From positions 1 through 49,162 of the forward strand of contig JAUCBJ010005369.1 in the NCBI GenBank assembly GCA_032718475.1: DNA of 49,162 nucleotides, read 5' to 3'. The DNA comes from Nemertoderma westbladi. Its lineage: Eukaryota > Xenacoelomorpha > Nemertodermatida > Nemertodermatidae. The position numbers and the translations under genes were made by a program. A model generated the notes under the pieces. That model was not told the DNA's origin. It ran no database searches and was given only the letters and a program-made list of their open reading frames with translations. Within the stretch, counting starts at the first letter, position 1; each line of letters opens with the position of its first letter. This document shows positions 33,491 to 45,085 of this stretch, piece after piece.

Positions 33491-35359
33491 TGCCCTATTC
33501 TATACATTTTAATTAGGAGCCCGCGATACTTACTGTAAGAATCTTCAGGATACATTACATTGACTGACACTGACTGACTGATAATTATCTAGGTTAAGGC
33601 ACTTCCTGCCTGGCGATTTTGATGAAATTTTGCAAGTACATTGCTTTTGAGGTTCATAATCGCGTTACAAAATTTCAGATCGATTCTATGTGTGGTATTC
33701 GATATATTTAGTTTTTTGACATTGTTTTGTCGCGAAATTAAAAGCAATGGTAAAATAACAGCTGGTGTTCATGATGAAATATGGCTTAATATGTTATACA
33801 CAGTCATAGTAAAACGTATTGGTTGCCAAGTTTTACTAGTAGGCTATAAGGAAAGTCAATGTTTACTCACACATAAGCTGTTGGTTTCTAATGTATTACC
33901 CCATAAGCTGATTGCTCTCCCAGTGCTTCCTAAGGGTATATCTACAATAAGGTTACTCACTCTGCTATGTTAGGGGGTGGATCAGGAGAATGAATTTTAG
34001 TTACACAAAGCAGTGTGTTGTGTCCTATTGCAGTCGATACTCACTGTGGATTGCAAAATGTTTTATAGTTGACCTACATATACAGTAGTTGCATGTATTT
34101 AAGGAGCCCGCTCTGGCCTACTGCCTAACTTAGCAGTAATACCTATATTACATATACACATATTAAAAATATTCTTATTTTTTTTATTACATACGATTTT
34201 TTATCTGAAACGATTTTTTAGCTGAAGCATTAATAGTGTAAATTAATTTAATTATATTTTAATACCATTACTACATTGGCATACTGTAAGATAAGTTTTA
34301 ATATTTCTTACAAATAGTGGTGCGAGCATAAATCAAATCACGCAAATTTAAAAGAACCGGGTGTGTTGTCATAGCAAAGTGTCAGTTTTTATTATGTGGG
34401 ACGAGCCACAAAGTACTGCTGAGAAAGACTGAAAGGTTCAAAGACTGTATGTCAACAATGTTATTATTATTATAGTCTGCGCCACAAACAGAATATGCCA
34501 AATAATTAAATTAGCAATATAAATTTCAGAAAAATAGCTATCGGACTTGGCTGAAGAAATCGAATTATAATCCACTTAGTTTGTTATATTGATGATATTA
34601 TTACTCTCTGGGAATGTGTTGGAATGGGAGATTGTAAATTATTATTGAACAGTAAATATTACATATCCCATAAAAGTCGTCATAATTAATTGTGTAGAAA
34701 CAATTGTTCACCTTCTCGTTTAGATTAATTAGTAAATAAATAAATTAGTTTAGATATTTTCTGTTAGCGAATTTATTTCGAATAATAAAAAAGTGTGTAG
34801 GCCGATTGTATGGTTGTTTAATTTGCGTTATTATTTTTCGCCGCGACCTAGACTTCTATTAATTGTTAAATCTAATGGTTTTCAAAAAGAAAGGTAACCG
34901 TACCTGTACTGGTAAATCTAACTTGTTATTTATCTGGTTGTGAATCATGGGCATTTTCTTATAAATATTCGGTTGTTAGTGGCAGCAAAGTTTCATTTTT
35001 TATTATGTGGGGCAAGCCACAAAGTCAGCTATGTATCATCACACCATTTAGACAATTGTTTAGTTTAGTATTGGCTAGGATTCTTCCCCCCGGGCTCCTT
35101 CCAGCCAGCTTGCTGGCTCTCTTAGTTAATTCGAAACAAATATTCAAATTATGTCATTTAGTGTTTATATTATTTTTGAATAATGTTTTACCCATCGTGC
35201 TTGTTTTGTGGTTGGTGTATTAGCCATCAAATATATATTTGTAACCAATTTATTAAATTGAAAATAAATTAAATGTGTTTTATTTTTGGCCGATAATTTT
35301 TCAGATTATCGGCTCAAAACATAACTCACACTCGAAATTTAAAATTCTGTCTATAAGTT
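33491..35359. other. AT-rich, no gene recognised
   Basis: No convincing coding region. Short open frames (33641-33973 and 35005-35223) match nothing I know and lack support. A 27-bp word, TTTATTATGTGGGACGAGCC and following bases, occurs at about 34390 and again at about 34998 with two changes, suggesting a diverged interspersed repeat. Confidence 0.4.
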
Positions 35360-36060
35360 TTATTGGTTAATGTCAAGACCATTCACTGAAAATGTAAAAC
35401 AAATTGATTAAAGAAATGACGGAGTAGATCGATTTTGAATGAAGGAAAAATGAGAATGAAGGAAAAATGAGAAATAATATTCTGAGTTAAATGCATGTAA
35501 AGTTTAAATGAGATAGAGAACATTTATTAGTCTTATAAAATAATCATCATAATAATCATAAATCTAAATATATTCTGTAAAGTTTAAAACCTTCCCGCGC
35601 GAATTGGTCAGACTCTATGTGACCAATTTCTAAACATGTTAAAAAATTTAGAAAAAAAACCCTGGGGGGGGGGGTGCCTGAATGACGACACTATATTCAA
35701 GGACATGGTGCACGTAGAGCCTATCTCACCTATACAAAAACCAATGTCCCCAAATGTGCGTAAAGGGCAGTATTTTCAATGGTATGTTTTTACTAATATA
35801 TTAAATATTCTTAACAATCATTGCAACTATACGTAGGGCCTAATATAATACTCCCAGCACTAAAAAAACTAATGTCCCCAGATGTGCGCAAGGGACAGTA
35901 TTTAGAATGTTGTGTATTCGTCAATATATAAAAAAAATTTCTTAATGTCCATTGCAACTACATAACGTATGGCCTGCAGAAAAACAATACAAAAACTAAT
36001 GTCCCTAGATGTGCGCAAGGGACAGTACACTTTAGAATGGGTGTGTTTTCGTTAATCTAT
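35360..36060 (-). repeat. Dispersed repeat, right inverted copy
   Basis: Reverse-complement counterpart of 2326-2965. It has hairpin motifs at 35745-35769, 35873-35897 and 36000-36024 (TGTCCC...GGGACA arms) and the shared single-copy words GACCAATTCGCGCGGGAAGG (reverse strand) and CACCATGTCCTTGAATATAG (reverse strand). About 80 bp near 35505-35585 have no match in the left copy. Coordinates of the ends are approximate. Confidence 0.75.
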
Positions 36061-36467
36061 TATAATGTCTATTTCCAAAAATTAAAGGTATAAAATTCAT
36101 GATATAATTAATATAATTGAATGAGGTTAACATTTACAATTATTCACGAGTGTATAAAAACAATAAAAAAACATTATCTAGGGATTGCCAGAGCTGTATT
36201 GTCTCAAAGACAGAGCTGACTAACTAATCCATAAATAATTGAACATAACATAACATACTTAATTTCAACCACCAACCGGGGTCGTTAAAAATTAAGCTGA
36301 CTGGGGACTTTGTGACGTCACAAAATGACGTAGATAATGTGTGTAAACAACACTGTTATAGTGGGGACATCAATATTTACACCCCATACACACACACCGA
36401 ACACATACGAGTGCGGCTTAACACAAACAAAGTGGGGACTGAGCCTAAATACGGTGAAATTTCATAT
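36061..36467. other. Unassigned; contains two CRE-like words
   Basis: No gene seen. TGACGTCA (36313-36320) is a perfect CRE palindrome, followed by TGACGTA (36326-36332). With no promoter or exon nearby, this may be chance. Confidence 0.3.
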
Positions 36468-36900
36468 TTAGACTAATTTGGCAATGAAGATTTCGAATTT
36501 CCAGAACTTGGGTATTGTATGGCACTTACGTCCACAGTATGTAGCGTTAACCAGTGTCCCAATGTATGTGAGAGGATGACGTGCAATCCCGTCAACCACA
36601 CACACACACCCCCAAAGTAATGTGTGAAGTTTGCTGTCCACTTTGGGCTTCCATAGTTTTCGATATCCACCTTTGGTCCTTCTGCTCGCTCCCATCGGAG
36701 TACCAAGGTATATATCTGTAGGTGTCGTCAAGCCGCATCGCTGTTATCAGTTTATTGTTCGCGACAAGGAAAGGGGTTCGTTCGGGTTGTGTGCACAACT
36801 CCCTTCTTGGTCCTTGGCTGACTATGACATTTAAGCTCGCTGACTTTCCAGTGGGGCCGGAACTGATGGACAATCCTGCCTTTCGTAATGATGGCAGTAA
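36468..36900 (-). pseudogene. Possible non-LTR reverse transcriptase relic (R2-like style)
   Basis: Two overlapping minus-strand frames give GKSASLNVIV, FLVANNKLITAMRLDDTYRY and, after a frameshift, YLGTPMGASRRTKGG. The order resembles the post-catalytic RT region of R2/NeSL-type LINEs, where a KCxxLxI stretch is followed some 50 residues later by D-x-Y-x-YLGTPxG. The catalytic core is absent and the left part runs into unrelated sequence. This rests on remembered motif style only. Confidence 0.4.
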
Positions 36901-37434
36901 CTAAGGTAGTGGGAGCTGTAACTAAGGTAATGGGAGCGCGTAACTAAGGTAACGGGAGCGTGTAACTAAGGTGGTGGGAGCTGTAACTAAGGTGATGGGA
37001 GCTGTAACTAAGGTAACGGGAGCTGAAACTAAGGTAACGGGAGCGCGTAACTACGGTAATGGGAGCTGTAACTAAGGTAACGGGAGCTGTAACTAAGGAG
37101 ACAGGAGCTGTAACTAAGATCATGGGAGCTGTAACTAAGGTAACGGGAGCGCTGTAACTAAGGTAATGGGAGCTGAAACTAAGGTAACGGGAACGCGTAA
37201 CTAAGGTGATGGGAGCTGTAACTAGGGTAACAGGAGCTGTAACTAAGGTAACGGGACCGCTGTAATTAAGGTAAAGGGAGCTGTAACTAAGGTAACGGAT
37301 GCTAAAACTAAGGTAACGGGAGCGCTGTAACTAAGGTAATGGGAGCGCTGTAACTAAGGTAACGGGAACTGTAACTAAAGTAACGGGAGCTGAAACTATG
37401 GTAACAGGAGCGCTGTAACTAAGGTAACGGGAGC
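36899..37434. repeat. 21/23-bp minisatellite, block 1a
   Basis: Repeats of GTAACTAAGGTAACGGGAGC with variable linkers: CTG (21-bp unit), CGCTG (23-bp unit) or CGC. Frequent substitutions (AATGGG, AACAGG, CTGAAACT) show an older or less homogenised array than the 51-bp satellite. Confidence 0.93.
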
Positions 37435-37722
37435 TAAAGTAAAAAGTAAAAGTAAATTTTCGTCGGCCGCTAGGCCAGGGATTACACACAATGTCTGACG
37501 ACTTATTTCCAGTGCGGTCCCCCCAGAACTTTACTCCCCAGAGGAAACTCCAGTACTCATTTAGCTACCACTTAAGGATGCAAGGCAGAGATGCGCCCTG
37601 GCTGGTCCCTTTAAAGCATTCGTGCCGAAACGAAAACTGCCCTGGCCCATGTGAGGATCAAACCCACGACCTACGGGAGATGTGAATTCAATGCAACCAC
37701 TACACCAAGGTGGAACCTACGG
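37435..37722 (-). mobile_element. tRNA-derived SINE in the minisatellite
   Basis: A 288-bp non-satellite block. On the minus strand it starts GTTCCACCTTGGTGTAGTGG (A box; D-arm like GTGTAGTGGTT) and has GGGTTTGATCCTC (B box, 37671-37651) about 45 bases later, then an unrelated body and an A/T-rich tail with ACTTTT repeats (near 37435-37460). This is the layout of a tRNA-derived SINE. The A-box region is closest in my memory to tRNA-Val but that is uncertain. A short open frame (37491-37685) has no coding support. Confidence 0.75.
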
Positions 37723-39443
37723 CTGTAACTAGGGTAACAGGAGCTGAAACTAAGGTAACGGGAGGGCTGTAACTTAGGTAACGGGAGTTGTAACTAAGGT
37801 AACGGGAGCTGAAACTAAGGCAACGGGAGCGCTGTAACTAAGGTTACGGGAGCTGTAACTAAGGTAACGGGAGCTGTAACTAAGGTAACGGGAGCTGAAA
37901 CTAAGGTAATGGGAGCTGTAATTAAGGTAACGGGAGCACTGTAACTAAGGTAATGGGAGCTGTAACTAAGGTAACGGGAGCTGTAACTAAGGTAACGGGA
38001 GCGCGTAACTAAGGTAATCGGAGCACTGTAACTAAGGAAACGGGAGCGCTGTAACTAAGGTAACGGGAGCGTGGTAACTAAGGTAACGGGAGCTGTAACT
38101 AAGTTAATGGAAGCAATGCAACTAAGGTAATGGGAGCTATAACTAAGGTAACGGGCGCTCTGTAACTAAGGTAATCGGAGCGCTGTAACTAAGGTAACAG
38201 GAGCACTGTAACTAAGGTAACGGGAGCTGTAACTAAGTTAATGGGAGCACTGTAACTAAGGTAATGGGAGCTGTAACTAAGGTAATGGGAGTGCTGTAAC
38301 TAAGGTAACGGGAGCGCTGAAACTAAGGTAACGTGAGCTGTAACTAAGGTAATGGGAGCTGTAACTAAGGTAACGGGAGCTGTAACTAAGGCAATGGGGG
38401 CGCTGTTACTAAGGTAACGGTAGCTGTAGATAAGGTAACGGGAGCTGAAACTAAGGTAACTGGAGCTGTAACTAAGGTAATGGGAGCACTGTAACTAAGA
38501 TAACGGGAGCAGTAACTAAGGTAACGGGAGCAGAAACTAGGGTAACGGGAGCTGTAACTAAGGTAACAGGAGCTGAAACTAGGTAACGGGAGCGCTGTAA
38601 CTAAGGTAACGGGAGCTGTAACTAAGGTAATGGGAGCGCTGTAATTAAGGTAACGGGAGCTGAAACTAAGGTAACGGGAGCTGTAACTAAGGTAATGGGA
38701 GCGCAGTAACTAAGGTGATGGGAGCTGTAACTAAGGTGATGGGAGCTGTAACTAAGGTAATGGGATCGCTGTAACTACAGTGTTGGGAGCTGTAACTAAG
38801 GTGATTGGAGTTGTAATTAAGGTAACAGGAGCTGAATCTAAGGTAACGGGAGCACGTAACTAAGGTAACGGGAGCTGAAACTATGGTAACGGAAACGCAT
38901 AACTACGGTAATGGGAGCGCTGTAACTAAGGTAACGGGAGCTGTAATTAAAGTAACGGGAGTGCGTAACTAAGGTAATGGAAGCGTTGTAACTAAGGTAA
39001 AGGGAACTGAAACTAAGGTATCGGGAGCTGATACTAAGTTAATGGGAGCGCTGTAACTAAGTTAACGAGAGCTGTAACTAAGGTAACGGGAGAGTTGTAA
39101 CTAAGGTAACGGGAGCTGTAACTAAGGTAACGGGGGCGCTGTAACTAAGGTAACGGGAGCTGAAACTAAGGTAACAGGAGCGCGTAACTAAGGTAAAGGG
39201 AGCGCTGTAACTAAGGTAACGTGAGCTGTAATTAAGGTAACGGGAGCGTGTAACTAAGGTAATGGGAGCGTTGTAACTAAGGTAACGGGAACTGTAACTA
39301 GGGTAACGGGAGCTGAAACTAAGTTAACGGGAGCGATGTAACTAAGTTAACGAGAGCTGTAACTAAGGTAACGGGAGCGTTGTAATGGGATCGTTGTAAC
39401 TAAGGTAGCGGGAGCTGAAACTAAGGTAACGGGAGCGCTGTAA
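37723..39443. repeat. 21/23-bp minisatellite, block 1b
   Basis: Continuation of the array after the SINE, about 1.7 kb with the same unit and mixed 21- and 23-bp spacing. It ends at the (CTA)n tail of the inverted LINE copy. Confidence 0.93.
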
Positions 39444-40924
39444 CTACTACTACTACTACTAGGATCGGCATGCTGCATTGCAGCTGCATTTTTAAGAATG
39501 CTGTGCCGGATTATCGACAACATTGTACCGCCACAACTCCCTATCACCCATGACATTTGCTAGATCATCCTCATCTTCAAGGCCAGTGTTCTTTAAGATG
39601 CGTCTCAAGAAAGTCATGGGCTGTCCACCATGCTTATTCACTCCATGAGGCTGCCAAAGTACAAGATTATGCACTGGCTGGTCCTCACGGCGCAAGCAAT
39701 GTCCTGCAAAGCGAAGGCGATTTTGTTCTAGTGTCAAGCTTGGGGGAACCAATGAGACACCTCCAATGTTATATTTATATAGTGTCTGGTTGGAGATGTG
39801 TGCATTGTACTTGACACAATGAACCCGGCGTAGCATTCTTGTGAATGTGCCATCCAGAGATTTGGTGTCCTCAGCAGTTAGAGCCCAGCATGGACTCCCA
39901 TAGAGGAGTACTGGAACAACTGCTGCTCTAAATAATCGGACCTTAAGTTTCCAATTAATTCTCGTTGATTTCCAAATCCTGGAAAGCCTATTCACGGCTG
40001 CCCATGCCTTTCCCTTACGTATTCGAAGGTCCTCACCTGACTTCCGGATCCATGATCCCAGGTAACAGAAGTCGTCCACATGCTCAAGCATACCATCCTT
40101 TGAGCTTATGCTCATCCGATCAGAGACTTGCTGAGGACTTTCAAAGTTAACTGTCAAAATTTTGGTCTTCTGGAGTTAATAAAAAGACCAACACTAGAAT
40201 CAGCATGTTCTAATGAGCTGAGGAGCCGTTGGACTCCCTCTAGTGATTCTGAGATCACTCCTAAGTCATCAGCAAAGTCTAGATCAGTTAGGTACTTGGC
40301 AGGATTTCCTCGACTTCTGGAGCCAGTAGGTGGAGTTATCATCACCCCATCATCATTATGATGTTCTAAGGACATGCGTAGAGCATAGTCAACAACAATT
40401 ATGAACAAGAATGGTGCAAGTGTGTCTCCCTGGAGGACGCCCCATAACACTTCAAATGGTTCTGTGTCACCGTCAACAGTAGACACAAATGTTGTAGAAC
40501 CATCGTATACTGATCTGATTGCTGCAATAATTTCATCAGGAATCCCATATAATGAAAGTATGCTGAACATACGTGAGCGAGAGACTGAATCAATTTTTTG
40601 ATAACTCTTCAATTATCCTTCTAAGTGCCAAAATGGGCTCCATGGTACCACGACCTTTACGGAACCCATTCTGATTTCCAGGGAGCAGTCTCTCAATGGG
40701 ATCCCTGATGCGATTTAATATAATTCTATTGTATAGCTTTGCAGCAATCGATATCAATGAGATTCCCCGAAAAGAACCATAGAGTGTTAGGTTGGCCTTC
40801 TTGGGAACTGGCACCAACTTATTTGTTTTCATTTCTTGTGGGACTCTTGTTGTTCGGTACATGTCTACTATGATGGGATAGATGAGCTTTAAACACTCAG
40901 GTATTTTAAAGGCCTCAGGGGGAA
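39444..40924 (-). mobile_element. RTE-like LINE copy 3, 5'-truncated
   Basis: Third copy of the RTE-like LINE, on the minus strand, inserted in the 21/23-bp minisatellite. Its 3' end carries the (TAG)n tail (39444-39461) and the conserved stem-loop; its 5' end breaks off near residues GVPPEVFKI at 40924, directly followed by TAAGGTAACG satellite. It is about 1.5 kb and lacks the endonuclease. Confidence 0.88.
39492..40912 (-). pseudogene. RTE-like LINE ORF2, C-terminal RT part with a deletion at motif A
   Basis: From high to low coordinates it encodes FRGISLISIAAKLYNR, NQNGFRKGRGT, then a roughly 50-bp deletion at about 40602 that removes motif A (the FVDFFKAF stretch) and shifts the frame, then LQGDTLAPFLF, DLDFADDLGVI, SWIRKSGEDL and the C-terminus PAQHS. 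The uninterrupted KGKAWAAVNRLSRIW here shows the original sequence at the BEL target site of copy 2. Loss of a catalytic aspartate region makes it inactive. Confidence 0.87.
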
Positions 40925-42170
40925 CTAAGGTAACGTAATTAAGGTGATGAAGGTGTAATTAAGCTAACAGGAGCTGAAACTAAGGTAACGGGAATGGAAC
41001 GCGTAAGTAAGGTGATGGGAGCTGTAACTAAGGTAACGGGAGTGTTGTAAGTAAGGTAACAGGAGCTGTAACTAAGGTAACTGGAGCGCTGTAACTAAGG
41101 TAATGGGAGCTGTAACCAAGATAATGGGAGTGCTGCAACTAACGTAATGGGAGCTGTAACTAAGGTAACGGGAGCTGTAATTAAGGTAACGGGAGCTGTA
41201 ACTAAGGTAACGGGAGTGCTGTAACTAATGTAACGGGTGACGGGCGTGTTGTAAGTAAGGTAACGGGAGCTGTAACTAAGGTAATGGGAGCTGTAACTAA
41301 GGTAACAGGGGCTTGAAACTAGGTTAACGGGAGCGCTGTAAGTTAACGAGAGCTGTAACTAAGGTAAAGGGAGCTGTAACTAAGGTAACGGGAGCTGAAA
41401 CTAAGGTAACGGGAGCGCTGTAACTAAGGTAACGGGAGCGCTGTAACTAATGTAACGGGAGCTGTAACTAAGGTAACGGGAGCGCTGTAACTAAGGTAAC
41501 GGGAGCTGAAACTACGGTAACAGGAGCGCGTAACTAAGGTAATGCGAACATGTAACTAAGGTGATGGGAGCTGTAACTAAGCTAACGGGAGTGTTGTAAG
41601 TAAGGTAATGGGAGCTGTAACTAAGGTAGTGGGAGCGCTGCAACTAACGTAATGGGAGCTATGACTAAAGTAACGGGAGCTGTAATTAAGGTAACGGGAG
41701 CTGTAACTAAGGTAACGGGAGCGCTGTAACTAAGGTAACGGGAGTGTTGTAAGTAAGGTAACAGGAACTGTAACTAAGGTAACGGGAGCTGTAACTAAGG
41801 TAACGGGGGCTGGAACTAGGTTAATGGGAGCACTGTAAGTTAAAGAGAGCTGTAACTAAGGTAACAGGAGCTGTAACTAATGCAACAGGAGCTGAAACTA
41901 AGGTAACGGGAGCTGTAATTAAGGTAACGGGAGCTGTAACGGGTAACGGGAGTGTTGTAAGTAAGGTAACATGAGCTGTAACTAAGGTAACGGGAGTTGT
42001 AATAAAGGTAACGGGGGCTGAAACTAGGTTAATGGGAGCGCTGTAAGTTAACAAGAGCTGTAACTAAGGCAACATGAGCTGTAACTAATGTAACGGGAAC
42101 TGAAACTAAGGTAACAGGAGCGCTGTAAGTAAGGTAACGGGAGCTGTAACTAAGGTAATGGGAGCGCTGG
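40925..42170. repeat. 21/23-bp minisatellite, block 2
   Basis: Same array after LINE copy 3. It contains a slightly different local pattern with GTTGTAAGTAAGGTAAC units recurring several times, suggesting a local higher-order repeat. It ends at GGGAGCGCTGGG before the gypsy relic. Confidence 0.92.
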
Positions 42171-44482
42171 GTTATCCAGTGTATAGGTCAACTTAAACTC
42201 AAACAAACACTGGGGAATAATGAATTTACTGACTGGGTTTATATATGCCCTGGAATTAACTACGGTGAAATATATTTATCTCTTCCTTCATGCAAAGGCC
42301 TGGGTATTGTACATGAACGATTTCCCAAGCCAGTCCACCAACTCAGTGGGATTGAGCCTTCATCTGAACGAGAGGTGGATGATAATACCCCAAGGAAAGG
42401 GATAAACTCCGAGAAGGAAAAAGAAAAACTTCTCAGCGAGTTTGCTAATGTATTCTTCAGTGAAGGTGACCGGTTGAAAACCATGACCGGCCCACCTATG
42501 GAAATCAAGCTGGTCGACAATGCAAAACCATTCAAATTATACACCCACCATTCCATTCCGTATGCCTATCGCGCTAAAGCGAAGGAAGCTATTGATGGAA
42601 TGCCCGCCAATGGTATAATTGAACGTATCGTATTGACCTAACTAAACTGAACCACCAAGTAAAGTGACCAGTCCACAATAGGGATATAATCAATCTTGGG
42701 ATATACAATCTTGGGATATAATTTCCAACAGAAACCCGAACACCAACCTGTTTACATCTTTGGATGCGAAATCTGGCTACTGGCAGATTGAGTTGGCGGT
42801 GTCGAGCCGAGATCTCATGACATTTATAACACCGTGGGGGTGTTTTCGATATTGTAGAGCCCCCATGGGCCTAATAAGTACTGGAGATTCATACAACTAC
42901 CATGGGGACATGGCGTTACTGGGACTAGAAAATGTGCACAAAATTGTGGATGATATCCTCATAGAAAGCAGTGATATCAACCAGCACATATCCCATGTTC
43001 GGGCAGTCCTGCAACATTGTCGAGAAAACTCCATTACACTTCACCCTGAAGAAATTTAATTTCGCGCAGCCGAGAATTAAATTCGCCGGTTTAATAATAT
43101 CTGGAAAGGGGACTGAAGCTGACCCAGAAAAAGTTCGGGGGATACAGGAGTATGATACTCCTCAAAATATAACTGATCTCCGAAGCATCATGGGCTTGAC
43201 AAATCAGCTTGGTTACTTCTCGGGGGACGTAGTGCAGCAGCATTTCCACTCCGTGAACTACTCAGGACTCGAAATGAGTTCGTATGGATTCCCGACCATG
43301 ACAATGCTTTCCGAAAGGTCAAGCAGACGCTGCTTCGACCACCCATCCTTGCTCCAAGTGTGAGACACACCTTGAAACAGATGCCAGCCGATTGAATGGC
43401 TTAGGCTATGATCTGTTGTAACGGCATGGGGAGGAGTTTAAACTGGTGGCATGCGGCAGTCGTTTCCTCACAGACTGTGAGACAAGGTGGGCGACCATCG
43501 AATTAGAATGTGCTGCCATAAAATATGGAATGAATAAATGCCGTCTGTACTTGGCGGGACTTCCGACTTTTACAGTCGTGACTGATCACCAACCATTGGT
43601 TCGCATATTCAATGTCTATACGCTAGATCAAGTCGAGAACTCAAAGATCCAGCGAATAAAGAGTGATTTACAATCCCGATATCAGTTCCGTTTGGAGTGG
43701 ATACCAGGGAAGTCCCATAGGATAGCTGATGGACTGAGCAGGAAACCCGTAGACGACCCAGACTCTCAGGAAAAATATAAATCTGAGACTACTCACATGC
43801 TCACTTCAATAATCGCCGAACTAGGTGATGACTCAGAGGAAAAAACTCAAGATCTCAATGCCAATATGTATGACCCATTTATAAGGGAACTCAGGGAAGT
43901 GGTGCTCGCTGATTCCGAATACCAGGAGTTGGTTCGAGAGATCATTGGTGGTTTTGCATCGATCAAAAAGGCATCACAATCAGTTCAGGAATACAAATCA
44001 ATGAGAAATTCATTATCAGTTTACTGGGACCTCGCTATGTACAATAACAGACTGGTTATCCCAAAGGGGTCTCAGAGAAATGTTCTTTTACGACTGCACG
44101 CACCCCACTCTGGAATTACGCGAACAAAACAGCATGCCAGTCAAACTGTCTACTGGCCTGGAATTGGCCATGAAATTGAGCGATGACTTGTGAGTGCAAC
44201 GCCTGTCAAGAATGGTTGCCAAGTCTTCCCAAAGAAACTTTAAAACCAGATGACTTACCAGAACGTCCCTTCCAATGCGCTTCTGCCGACTTATTTGAAG
44301 TACGTAGTCGGCACTTTCTAGCCTATACAGACCGCTTGTCTGGGTATCCATGTGTAAATGAATGGGCTAGAAACCCTTCATCCAAACAAGTCACTGCCGC
44401 TTTGCTGTGGCATTTCGTAGACATCGGCGTCCCCAATAGACTGTGTACGGATGGAGGACCCCAATTCGACTCGCATTATATC
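42171..44482 (+). pseudogene. Ty3/gypsy pol relic: protease end, RT, RNase H, integrase start
   Basis: Decayed pol in at least five successive frames, all plus strand. Seen in order: linker GLGIVHERFPKPVHQLS-like residues; RT LLSEFANVF, EIKLVDNAKPFKLYT and AKEAIDGMPANGIIERI (42430-42625); MDAKSGYWQIELA and APMGLISTGDSYN (42760-42900); catalytic KIVDDILIE (about 42940); FAGLIISGKGTEADPEK (43080); RNase H LETDASRLNGLGYDLL (about 43372), TIELECAAI, VVTDHQPLV, ADGLSRKPV (to 43755); integrase zinc domain LLRLHAPHSGITRTKQHA and CNACQEWLPS; core ASADLFEVRSRHFLAYTDRL (about 44280) and CTDGGPQFDSHY (about 44445). The 5' end is cut at the minisatellite, so gag and most of the protease are missing. The integrase breaks off before its catalytic Glu. 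Confidence 0.85.
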
Positions 44483-44958
44483 CAGTCTCGTCGGACCCTG
44501 ACTCATTGGAAGCTCTGACGCCGAATCATTTTCTAATGAAAAAGCCGGTGATAATGCATCCAATGTCAGAACCCGAGGACGGCGATGAGCATTTGAGAGA
44601 GACATGGAAGCTCATGCAATTGTTGACGAAACGATTCTCAGTATCATTTGAACGATATTATTTGCCCTCAGTACAACTGCGGACTAAATGGTTTTCTAAG
44701 CAAGAGAATGTAAAACCAGGCGATATGGTCTTATTAGCTGAGAATATTTTACCAAGAAAATATTGGAAAACTGCTCGCATAGTTAAGACATACGTGAGTG
44801 CCGATAACTTGGTAAGAGATGTTGACATAAAAACAAGTACCGGTCAATTTTTGAACAGACCAGTACACCGATTGTGTTTGTTAGAAAGAGCACGAGAGGA
44901 ATCGGGAAATTATGACCAACAATCCTTTAAACCCGAGACAATCGTATATAAACAATAA
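44483..44958 (+). pseudogene. BEL/Pao integrase C-terminal domain (DUF5641-like) fragment
   Basis: An open frame (44443-44958) carries SLEALTPNHFLMKKPVI, WKLMQLLTKRF, YYLPSVQLRTKW, VKPGDMVLLAENILPRKYW, VRDVDIKTSTGQF and NRPVHRLCLLE, ending TAA. This order (LTPNHFL, W..Q.....F, EYLP.LQ.R.KW, GD.VL, PR..W, RPV..L.LLE) is that of the BEL/Pao integrase tail, not of Ty3/gypsy. It begins within about 30 bases of the point where the gypsy core ends, so two superfamilies are joined here. The fragment itself is uninterrupted. Confidence 0.78.
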
Positions 44959-45072
44959 ATAATAAACGATGAACAGTTTTTGGTTTGGATGTCCTAGCCA
45001 AAAAATAATAATATTTGTAAGCTTGGTTAAATTATAACTGTTCAAAGAGACTAAAGTAACTCGTTCTAATTT

Positions 45073-45084
45073 AAGGGAGCGGAG
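45073..45084 (+). promoter_or_regulatory. Candidate polypurine tract
   Basis: AAGGGAGCGGAG follows the BEL integrase tail by about 115 bases and directly precedes TTGTTGTATATT, a plausible LTR start. This is the normal order pol, polypurine tract, 3' LTR. Confidence 0.45.
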
Positions 45085-45085
45085 T

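Noticed and set aside
33641-33973. 110-codon open frame
   Set aside because: No known motif, AT-driven composition and no splice or promoter context; not enough to call a gene.
36313-36332. CRE-type promoter
   Set aside because: TGACGTCA is present but no gene start or TATA/Inr context lies nearby; may be chance.
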